Shown here piece by piece: positions 33,076 through 43,027 of a DNA stretch of 64,000 nucleotides. The stretch lies in assembly GCA_028564705.1 (NCBI GenBank), contig JAPXFQ010002132.1, forward strand, positions 1 to 64,000, read 5' to 3'. The stretch is from Apricaphanius iberus (taxonomy: Eukaryota; Chordata; Actinopteri; Cyprinodontiformes; Aphaniidae). The position numbers and the translations under genes were made by a program. Position 1 is the stretch's first letter. Every line of letters begins with the position of its first letter. The notes under the pieces were generated by a model. It was not told the origin of the DNA. It ran no database searches and saw nothing but the letters and a program-made list of their open reading frames with translations.

Positions 33076-34340
33076 ATCCCCTCTTGCACAAAGCGTGTTG
33101 CTGCAGCCATACATTTTTGAAGCTGTTGATCAGAAGTACAGGGGTTGAGGAATTCACGTGAAGGGAAATATTACTCTGTTGTATATAATAATATTACTCT
33201 GTACCCCCCCCCCCAGAGATAAGAAATGATTAACCCCAAAAAAAGGGGGGAATCCCCGCAGCAAACCGCACACTGCTTATAATGTGTAAGTGTAGAAAAT
33301 AAATTTTATTTAGAACATTTTTTACGCTGGTGTGAAGAGATGCAGTGTAAGAAAAGCGTCTGTATAAGGAGACCATCTGTTCTGGTAATTGTATTAAGGT
33401 GGTCCTACTCATTGCAAAATGCTCATGTAGAGCCGTCTCAGCCTTCATGTATAAAAAATAACATCCTCCATAGTCCTCTGCCTCATTCTATGTTCATCCT
33501 GGGTTTCTGCTACAGTATTTACCTGGTACATTTACCAAACTCAACAGATCAACCCTAAAACCGCTAAAGTGTGCTCCTCTTCCATGTTTGTTTATATTTC
33601 AGTGTACTGGAAGCAGGGGCGGTTCCTTACAATGTTTTTCAGGGGGGCCACAGTGGGGCCAGTGTTTTTTCATGGGGGCACTGAAAAAAAGAATGAAACA
33701 AAAAGGAAAACATTTAATTGTTTACTAAAAAAAAGTGAGTTTATTTGGACGGTAGAACTTTTTTTTATATGCAAATCAAGTAGGAGTTTTTCCTTCCAAG
33801 GTACAGAATATGCTGCAGTAGTTTAGTTACAGCAAAGAAAACCTAAGGAGAAGTGCTACCTAAAGAGTCAGAACAAAAGCTGGAACAAAATCTCAACCAG
33901 ACCACATATGAGAGGAACCTCAAAGACCAATTTCTGTGATTTAACAAGTTGTATAACACTGGTTCTATTCATTCTATCATCGCAAAAATTTTAAGAAACT
34001 GAAATGAACAAGACAGTCACATAAAATTGTTTGGCTTTACTTCGCCAAACAACCATAACTTATGAGCCTCTAACAAAATGGTAACTAGCTATATTTGTAG
34101 TCTCTAAACTAACCTTTGAGGTAAAACCGTAGAAACATTTCTTTCTTTTGGATGTAAGACACGTTTTGTGTATGTACATATAATGTAATGCATACATTTT
34201 TATTATGGTTTGAAAAATAATTTTCCTGTCATGTTTTTTAAACAGTCTCTCATCATGTGTCATTGGCAGCACAGTAGTTTCTACTATTATAATAATAGTA
34301 CTCTGTACTTGTGTTTTCTTGCAAAATGGTCGTTTGAATA
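33076..34340. other. Non-coding DNA, no gene seen
   Basis: A run of C at 33,205-33,214 and a CAGGGGCGGTTCC motif at 33,614 (hAT-like end) are present. No second end or gene was found. Confidence 0.4.
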
Positions 34341-34350
34341 CTTACTTGTA

Positions 34351-35428
34351 GGGCTGCACAATTAATTTGATTTTGATCATGATCACAATTTTTGTGGCCA
34401 CAATTAAATAAACCTGATTGTCAACAACATTTACATTCAAAATGCGAGCTCTTCTGCTTTCTTCTTTATCACACACCGACTCAATCAATATTTTACGAGC
34501 CACCAGGGGGCAAGCGCATGGCTAAAGCTGGCAAACGCGCACATGCCACTCAGCACTCATAATGGCTGCACTACGCTTGCTACGTAGCAGGTGAAAAGGA
34601 GTATTTGAGCAATGTAGTAGATCCAAATCTCCATTATGGATCTGACTAGTAAGCAGAAAGTTCCCGAATGTGTACTACCACCACAGCAAGCAGCCGGTGG
34701 ATGCTACGCTATCCCACAATGCAGCGGACGCCCCGAAATCATAGAAGAAGAAGGACCTAGCTGAAAATGGCTACAGACGAACTTTCAACATTTGACATCG
34801 CCGCAGTTTCGGTAGATAAATGTACGTGAAGCGATGTTACTGATTACTGTAATTGTTTTTTGACTGATTAAACATTTAAGTTAAGTCATACCAGACAAAA
34901 TAACAGCTAGAGGAGGCGGGACCACAGGCGAACGTAACGTAAACATCTGGGTCAACAGAACAGTCAATACGGGTCAAAGAACACGCAAAATGGTGGAGCA
35001 GTATGTCTGATTTCATGCCTATTACGCGATCGTTTGCTATGCAGTATTACATTAACAGGTGAGTAATAGTTGCTACGTAGCATATAGTAAATACTAAGGA
35101 TTTGGATGCAGGTAATGTCAAAGGCCTTTTCTGTATAAGCTGTAATTGTTTCCGTTAAATTGCACTTTGGGGTTGCATTCTGCAATAACATATTTAGATT
35201 GTACTTTTATTGGAGTTTGTTTTTCTTAGTTTTTGTTTGCATTATTTATCATCTATTCAAATCTTACGTTTTATTCTTCACAAAAAATGTTGCAATGTTG
35301 CATGATTATAATTGGTGCAATAAAAATAGATATTTAACAGGACTGGATGAATGACCGTGATTAATAATTGTGATAACAATACTGATCAAAGTAATCGTGA
35401 TTATTTTGGACATAATCGTGCAGCCCTA
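34351..35428. mobile_element. Inverted-repeat transposon with GGGCTGCAC ends
   Basis: The segment begins GGGCTGCACAATTAAT and ends ATAATCGTGCAGCCC, with TA on both sides. Such GGGCTGCAC ends are common on fish non-autonomous DNA transposons. No transposase is encoded. Superfamily is uncertain because the duplication seen is only TA. Confidence 0.65.
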
Positions 35429-35439
35429 GTGAAATGGAT

Positions 35440-35960
35440 CAACTCCACTGTATCAGAAGGGTTTTCAATTACACCACTGTTTATTTTTCCTCTCCAGAAG
35501 CTTCTTGTACTGATGCAGTTCATGTCCGAGATGTTCAATATTGGGGTTTAGAGATTGGATACTGCTCATCAGCTCACAGTTGGACTTTGAAAAACGTCTG
35601 TTCAATTCACTGAGCATGCAATCAATAACAGGATAAAGACAAGAAGACCGGTAGGTTTCCTTATCTCTATCTAGCTCCCTCTGACCAAAAGAGCTTAGTA
35701 TGTGGTACTCACGGAGTCTGGAGCTGGTCTTCCTTCGTCGTTGGCAGCATCACATTGCTCACAAATGTTCAATACTTCCCCCCACAAGTTGTCAAAAAAG
35801 GACTCCTACTTCAACTCTGTCAATGTCCGAACCAAACCTTGCACTAAATCTGCTGCTCTTGAGAGAACAACAGTTGATGACTGCAGCATATCGGAACGAA
35901 GCTTTGTTTCCCCAAACAATTTATGGAGCGTAACGAGATGTACAACAAATTCTAGGTCGA
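35440..35960 (-). pseudogene. hAT-like transposase fragment (ZMYM1-like)
   Basis: The minus strand reads DLEFVVHLVTLHKLFGETKL, RSDMLQSSTVVLSRAADLVQ, then after a stop FFDNLWGEVLNICEQC, and further CMLSELNRRFSKSNCELMSS and IQSLNPN. This matches the layout of the domesticated-transposase family annotated as zinc finger MYM-type protein 1-like. Several stops and a frameshift make it a remnant. Its edge lies within about 15 bp of the left end of the inverted duplication. Confidence 0.65.
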
Positions 35961-36290
35961 TCTGATAAAAATCAATAACAAACCTTTATTGAACTTTCTC
36001 CGATCAAATATCAGGTTAAAAAAAGCTTCTTCTACTAGTCTAGAACAATCTAGTCCAGGTTTTAAGTGTATTTCCTCATTTTCAGATTAGATCAGATTAA
36101 AGACGATGAGATAGTAACCATCAGGAGGAATCGACCTTTGTCCGTTTCTGGAAGCAGAAACAGAAATCAGAGGCAATCTGTAGCTTTGTTGCCTTTTATT
36201 TCACCTAGAAATCCTCCTAAATAAACGCCTTCAAACCTTCATGTGCATCGTGGCTCATCAACTAACGTTAGGATGGGCAGTTTTTCCTAC

Positions 36291-36462
36291 CTATCCGCTG
36301 TAAGATGATCTGGGGTGTCCGCCGGGTGAAATCCAGCAGTCTGCGCTGATCATCCATCTCTTCCTCGGACTAATTGAAGGTTTCTTTAAACTCTGGGAAT
36401 GTTTCTTCAGCAGGAGTTAACTGCTCGTTGATCAACTCTCGTTGAAGCTGGACTGAAGACAT
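36291..36462 (-). CDS. First-exon-like sequence of a fish C2H2 zinc-finger gene, left copy
   Basis: ATG at 36460-36462 opens MSSVQLQRELINEQLTPAEE, followed by TFPEFKETFN, an in-frame TAG, then SEEEMDDQRRLLDFTRRTPQ and IILQRI, ending at a GTAGGA donor in phase 1. This is the layout of the short first exon of many fish zinc-finger genes, and phase 1 matches the acceptors at 18,185 and 27,174 on the same strand. The TAG prevents full-length product from the first ATG; the ATG of MDDQRR lies four codons past the stop and keeps the frame. The sequence is identical to the right copy. It is annotated as a possible exon, not a proven one. Confidence 0.6.
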
Positions 36463-38000
36463 TCTGACTGGAAACTCCAAGCAGAAGGGAAGCTAACGCT
36501 GCTAGCTTTCCTCTGGTGAAGAAGACACGGACTCATTAGCGACACCAACTGGTCTGGAGGAGAACATCCAATATCATTTTAGGATTTACTTCTGGATTTC
36601 TTAGCTCAGATTTTATCAAGCTGATCATTAATTCCGCTGATGTTTTCCTGATCCCTTAACATCATAATGTTTACCTCCTTATAGTGAATCATTAAATCCA
36701 TCATGTTGACTCTGTCCACTGTTTGTTGACTTTCTATTTAAATATCTGCTCTGCTTTCTGTTACTAATAATAATCTATAATCTGAATAAATTACTGATCT
36801 TATTGGTTCTGTGTTATGGACCCACTGGATGACTAATAATATCACAATAATTTCTCCTGTGATACTGAAAGTCTATCATCTTTGCTTTTCCCTACTTTGA
36901 TATTAAACTCTGATATAATGAAAGCATTTTTCTCTCAGTGAGGATGTCTGGAAGAATATGTAGTTCTACTTCTGTTTCTGTGTCTTCTTCAGAAAAATGC
37001 CGGCTAAAATCTGAGCAGACCCCACACATCCTGGATACAAATTATTCAGTTTTTAACTTTAGGTCAGAACTACAGAGCAGTTTGTCTAAAAATCAGCTTC
37101 CACAGAGACAGTTTCTCCCCCCAGGCTGTTCAGCAACAAGACAATTCAAGGAGCTTTTCAAGATTTATGGATAACAATAAAATACATTATAAGACATTAT
37201 AGACACAAAACATTTGACATTCCAGCTATTAACTCTGTTATTAATGTAAGAATTTTTCCTCTTTTACAACAATAATTTTCCTTTCTTTCTAATTGAAAAT
37301 AAAACCGGCCACAAATACATGTACATCATTTGTTCTTTTTTCCAAATGTCTAATAAATTACGCAAGTGCGTAAAATCTGAAATCAGATTTCTTATTTCTG
37401 CACACAGTCTAAGCCACTGTGGTGGAACATTTTTATCCCAGGCTAATATTTTTTGTCTATATGTATCTGATGGCCATGTCATGTTATTTCTTTATTTTAC
37501 TGCTTATGAACTTTCACAGAATGAACTTGTCTGAGTCGACATGCTAAAGGTTACATTCCCAGAGATGTTGTTCCTTATCTGCAGAGGGAGTCAATGTTAG
37601 GATCTTTTTGTCCTTGGTAGATAAACTGCTTTTGTGTCTCTTGGCTGGAAGCTTTTTTTATAACAGCATTTAATACACAAGTTATTTCCACCTTAACAGT
37701 ACTTTGTGGTTTTATTCACACAACAGCAAATGACGATGTTTCTAATATTGTTCTGCCATATATGAATTCAGACACTATTCTGATTATCAACAGTATTTTG
37801 TTAAACTTAGATTTCCTCATGTTTCTTGTACAAATATCTCCTGATATAGTAGCTAAAATCCCTCTGGAAAGTACAGTAGACAAAAAAGACAGTCATGCAA
37901 AAGTGAAGCCATTTTAGTGGCTCTGTGTTTAGAGCAGAGACCCTAACGCTAACCATAAATACTGGTGTCTGACCACGCAGAGCTCTCCATGTTAAAACCT

Positions 38001-38668
38001 GGGCCCTCATTTATCAAACCTTCGTAGAAACTCTCCTAAATTCTTTCCTACGAATGAAATTTAGAATATTGGTATAACAGTCAAAAGTCTGATTCATGAA
38101 ATATGTGGTGGCCACTCGTACGCACACTCCTCTGCAATCGTCTGTTGATAAATCCCACTTGTGTGTAACCAGGTCCTCGTGGCCGTTCACAGTCATTTAC
38201 ATACAAAAAAACGCCCTCAATTAACCATATTTGGTAATACCACATTATCTGTCACATGCATTGAGTCCTCACATTCTTCCTTAAAATAATGGTCAAGAGA
38301 ATGAAAAAAGGAATTTCAGATACACACAGATCAAGGTGAAACATAGGTGATGAAATAAAAAAATTCATGATTAACAGACTTTAAAAAAACTCAGTAGTCT
38401 GCAGCGCAGAGCGCAAATTCAAGTGACAGAATCGCCATGCATGATCACCAACATTAAATTATGTATTTAAGTTATGTTGTTATAACACAGACAGACGCCA
38501 ACATGAGCTCCTTGGTGGAACTGTACTCATATTTAGGAACATTTCTACACACAAGTACAAATTCATAAATACCACACAATGCGTAGAATTGTTCCTACGT
38601 ACGACATACGCACAGATCCGTGCGTATGTCGTACCACCATTGGTTGTACGCTCAATAAATGAGGGCCC
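38001..38668. mobile_element. Miniature inverted-repeat element present only in the left arm
   Basis: Begins GGGCCCTCATTTAT and ends ATAAATGAGGGCCC. The right arm has the uninterrupted sequence at this point (AAAACCAGGATC in arm orientation). A perfect hairpin with 15-bp arms (GTACGACATACGCAC) and a 6-base loop lies near its right end at 38,599-38,634. No coding sequence; superfamily not assigned. Confidence 0.82.
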
Positions 38669-38699
38669 AGGATCTTAAAATGGAGCCTGTAGTAAACCA

Positions 38700-39108
38700 T
38701 GATTATCGAATTTTTATATTGATCTGGAACACCTCTAGACACACCTATAGCACCAATATAAGTTGGATCAGATTCTCCTGGAAATAATGATCTTTTAGCT
38801 CCATGATGGCTGCCTTCCTGGTCTAGAATATCAAATTCAGAAAACACAGTTACAGGCATAATTAAGGTTTTAGGAGTACATAAATCTGGCCAATTTCGGA
38901 GTAGTACTGCTCTAAGCGTTTTACTTCCACACCACCACCATGTAATGATGTAAATTCCAACAGTGTTTGTCCAGTAATTTGGGATTTATTAAATTGTAAA
39001 AATTTGCATTTAAAATGCCGACAAATCAAAAGTCAGACGTCGCGCATATGACGTCACACAGCTAAAACAAAACACCAAAACAACACAACAACACACACAA
39101 AAACAAAC

Positions 39109-39139
<31 letters not shown>

Positions 39140-40269
39140 AAACAACAAAAAAAACAAAAAAAACAAAAAGATAAACATCCTTTTAACATAAGAACAGCAG
39201 CAGGGTTCCATTCACAGATGTGCAGGTGAATGACAGCAGCAGATCTAAGTGTGGTCAGACCATTCAGTGCAGTAAAATAAAGTTACGTAGTGCAGATGGT
39301 TCTATCCTACATGGGTCTTTAACTGAACTATCGGGCTATAGCACGTAAAACCTTCACCTAGAGCTTGTAGAGCTTCTCCTCCATGCTGGCTCTCACTCCA
39401 CCGACTTCTTTATCCCCAACATAGCTACTACTTTCCAAATGGTCAGATTTATAGAGTTTTTTTCCGTGTTTAATACTCCTTTCTTCCTGGAGGCTACAAC
39501 CCTCTCTCTCCTTCTTCTTCTGCAGTTGAAGCCCGCTAAACATTTTCACACAAAACCTAAAGTAACTTTTGCCGCCGGTCGAAAATCTCAGTTTTCTCTG
39601 CATCAAAATTTGTATTAAAATTCACAGAAATCATATGTTCGAATCACGCAGCATTACAAACTGGATAAGAAACTAACTTTTATCGCTCCATTGACTCTCA
39701 TTCTTTTTTTTGGCAGTAGGGACCCATGGACATGAAGTAGAAGGGTAAGATTACATGTAAAGTCTATCGTTGAGTAGGTCAGAGGTCCGTCAGAGTCTCT
39801 GCGGTGCGTTGTGTACGATGGCTCCGTCAACTTTTCAAGCGTTACTTGCGTTGCAAGCGACAACGTAGAAAAAGCAAGCAACGCAGAAGTTCAGCTAGCT
39901 GAACTTCTGATGGACTTGAAGCAGTGTGTCAACCAATCAGAGCGTCTCACTGTAGTGATGTCACTCCACGTACCTTGAATGAAGCGCGGGAGCAGCGAAA
40001 ACATTTTCAACAAACGCAGATTTCAAAAATCAGAAAAAACACTTACCAAAGACAGATGGAAAGGCGCTCCTAAGGAAGAACAGAGAACCTGTAGTTGGTG
40101 TCCTGGTAGGAGATTTAAGCTCCGATGCGGACCAGGAGGTCAGAAAATTAGGCGTGGCACAGAAGGAAGTAGCACTGAAAGTGAACCTCATCCATAAGCA
40201 GCTCCTGGAGCAAATGGTTAAACTCCCTAAACTCAGAACGCATCTGAAGAATGGAATGCCGTATCTAAA
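38700..40269. other. Spacer of the inverted duplication, first part
   Basis: Contains an A-rich low-complexity tract (39,067-39,170) and a perfect palindrome (39,884-39,909). A minus-strand frame at 39,358-39,606 encodes an unrecognised 82-residue Lys/Glu-rich product ending GVRASMEEKLYKL; its reality is uncertain. A 72-codon basic plus-strand frame at 39,979-40,197 is also unrecognised. Confidence 0.4.
39884..39909. repeat. Perfect 26-bp palindrome
   Basis: Fully self-complementary, with GAAGTTCAGC and GCTGAACTTC around the central TAGCTA-type core. Nearby GCAAGC/GTTGC words are also inverted. Confidence 0.9.
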
Positions 40270-41410
40270 ATGACATAATTTCTCCCATCCACAATGTTCC
40301 TTCTAGATAGGAAGAATGTATTTGTGGATAGGAGCAGCTAAAAACCCCATTCACATGAATGGGAAAAGTGACGTCAATTGTCCTAGGAAAAATTACATTT
40401 TACATATCCGTAATGTTAATTTCTCCTAGTACAAATTGATTTATGCATATCTGGAATGATACTTTTTCCTATCTAGAATAAGAGTTTGTACTAGTAACAA
40501 TTGAATTCTAGATATCTAAAATTAATTTATCGTAGTAACAATTGAAATCCTCTTATCCAGAATGTTTATTCTAGATAGGAAGAATGTATTTGTTGATAGG
40601 AGCGGCTACAAACCCCATACACATGAATAGGAAATATCACATCATTTCTGCTATGAAGAATTACATTTTAGATCTCCGTAATGTTAATTTCTCCTAGTAC
40701 AAATTGATTTTGGGATATCTGGAATATATATCCGATCTAGTAAACTTTTTATTACTTACCAGTATATTTGGTATTTATATCTTAAAATCACATTCTTACT
40801 AGTCAGAATTTAATTTTGACTAGGAAGAATTACTTTACTGACATCTCAAATGTAATTACAGATAGTCAGTGAATGTCTTTTATGTTAAAATGACCACCCA
40901 ACGAAACTTCACCAGATATCCTTAATATGTTTTTGTATATCTAAAAACACATTGTTACTAGTAATAAATATAATTACTGATATCTCAAAGTGTATTTTAA
41001 CTAGTGTAAATAAGAATTATGGATCTAAAATAACTTTATTACTAGTTAAATTGTATTTCTGGATATTCAAAATAAAATTATAGATAGCTTTTGTCCTATC
41101 TAAAATAAGAGTTTGTACTAGTAAAAACTGAATTTTAGCTATCCGAAATTAGAATTTCTCCTAGTAAGAATTCAATTTCTCCTATCCACAATGTTCATTC
41201 TAGATAGGAAGAATGTATCTGTGGATAAGAGCAGCTAAAAACCCCATACACATGAATAGGAAAAGTGACGTCATTTGTCCTAGGAAGAATAACATTTTGG
41301 AGGAGAAATGCTCTTTTGTACCAGGACAAATTGAGGTATGGACATCTGGAATTTTAATTCTTTGTAGGAAAAATTGATTTATGGATGTCTGCAATACATG
41401 ACCAGTCTAC
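40270..41410. repeat. Array of repeated units rich in CTAGTA and GATATC words
   Basis: Three direct copies of a ~120-bp unit start at about 40,281, 40,549 and 41,178 (TATCCACAATGTT..., TTCTAGATAGGAAGAATGTA, AGCTAAAAACCCCAT). Between them, short lines alternate CTAGTA-type and GATATC/TATCTAGA-type self-complementary words with A/T filler at irregular ~40-65-nt spacing. Two units contain TGACGTCA or a near match. No gene. The array sits at the centre of the spacer between the inverted arms. Confidence 0.75.
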
Positions 41411-41435
41411 CAATTAAATGTTAAATGGCTTGCCA

Positions 41436-41740
41436 GATATATGAACTCTTTTAAAAATAATCTTTAAAGAGAAACGTCTCAGCAGGAATAAACGAGGTTT
41501 GTAAATTCTATTTCTTCAGCTTTGTTAAATAGCTGTAGTTAGTTTGTGGCTCCGCAGCTAAAACATCGGTATTATTCCGACTGTTTTCAGGATAATTTAA
41601 CACTTCATAAATATTCTCCTGACTTTAAAGCAGAAGTTCAGCATATGAGCGTTTAAAGCAGAGTTGTAGAACTCTGAGTCGCTGCGGGGCTGTTTGCAGT
41701 TCTATGGAGCTGCTGCTAATTCACACTAAATAGTTTGTAC
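41436..41740 (+). repeat. Dispersed repeat, copy 2 (first copy 14,048-14,301)
   Basis: Collinear with 14,048-14,301 up to about 41,646. The following text (GGGGCTGTTTGCAG, GAGCTGCTGCTAATTCACAC) resembles 12,340-12,400, so the full repeat unit probably includes both parts. Confidence 0.65.
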
Positions 41741-43027
41741 TACTTATGAAGTAGGAACGGGATGGAAGATAAGAAATTTTTCTCCATCCTACTCCTGTTC
41801 TTCTGTCATGGTATGTGTTACTGCCATGTTTGTTGGACTGTTGTGGCATTTTTAATGACATTGACTTGACAAGAGAAAATACAAATACATTAAAAATGAA
41901 TGAATGAAATGGTCCTCTCTTATTTTATTCAATACATTTATTATTTAGTGTCTGAATGACAAAATCTGTTGTGTAAATTAAAAGCTATAAACAGGATGTT
42001 TCTCTTTACTAAATAAAACTTGTTTGGGGTCATTGATGTTGTAAAATTATTCTGAATAATACTGCTCAGAAACCGATAAGATCAATAAACTAACTACTGA
42101 TTCAAAATCAAATAAAATTCTTTTATCTTTTATTTGAATGCAATAAGCTACAAGGCATAGAAATACAATATTTGTAGTCAGTCAACAGCATTAATATATA
42201 TATATATATATATATATATTATACTTAAATGGCTCATCATTTCTAAAGCAGGAACCAACATTTTATTAGAAGAAATATAAAAATCATAGTTAAGCAATCA
42301 GATAGATTTCTATGATCCCTCTGATTCTCTGAGGTCTGAATAAAGAAATCACCACCACAGTAAACAGTCCTGATATTTCTCAGTGAGCCCCCAGTACTCC
42401 TAAAGTTCTCTAAATACTGAGGAAATCTAGAATTAAAACAATCATCATCATCATCAATTATGCTGTCAAAAAAAGTCCACCACTGAAAATCACTGAAAAT
42501 AAATGGAGATGATATAAAATAAGATTTAGGAATGAATATAAAATATTTAGAATGAATCAAACTAATTTATCCTTCAGAAAATAAACTTTAACATAAAAAT
42601 ATACTAAATATCGTTTTCCAGATTAAATCATGGATGTTCCATAAAACTGCTGTCAGATCAGTGTTTTAGTGGAACATCCAGCTGTAAACTGGTCAAACTG
42701 GTTTAGCTAGAATCTCTGCTGGAAGCCGAAGTTTCTCTGCAGTTTACAGTAAAAGCAGCAGAGAAAATGGACGCCGTCTCTTTCAGCTCTTCAAACTTAA
42801 ACTAAAAATTATTCCCATGATTCCATTCTCAGACAGATATTCTCAGACTAGATATGAGGTGTAGCATTAAACCTACAATTTTTACATAAATCTTAACTTT
42901 TGATAATGCCATTGAGAAGATAAAAGGTGCATTAATACAGATCATAGCCTTTAAAACATCTGAACATTATGAACAAGTTTTTAAAATAAAATTAAACCTG
43001 AGATCAGCGTTTGAACCGACTGGCTCC
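41741..43027. other. Spacer of the inverted duplication, last part
   Basis: AT-rich DNA without a supported gene; a (TA)n microsatellite lies at 42,192-42,220. Confidence 0.45.
42192..42220. repeat. (TA)n microsatellite
   Basis: About 14 uninterrupted TA units. Confidence 0.9.

Larger units (their letters stand above)
35971..38699. repeat. Inverted duplication, left arm
   Basis: Reverse-complement match to 43,028-45,534, nearly continuous apart from a 668-bp insertion (38,001-38,668) and a diverged middle (about 37,490-37,640). Shared landmarks are the 172-nt first-exon-like sequence, an identical 78-codon frame (36,938-37,174 here) and matching end points. Spot comparison of about 50 bases near 36,930 shows two differences; the exon is identical. 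The spacer between arms is about 4.3 kb. Confidence 0.9.

Noticed and set aside
33600..33700. hAT element starting CAGGGGCGGTTCC
   Set aside because: No inverted second end and no 8-bp duplication found nearby.
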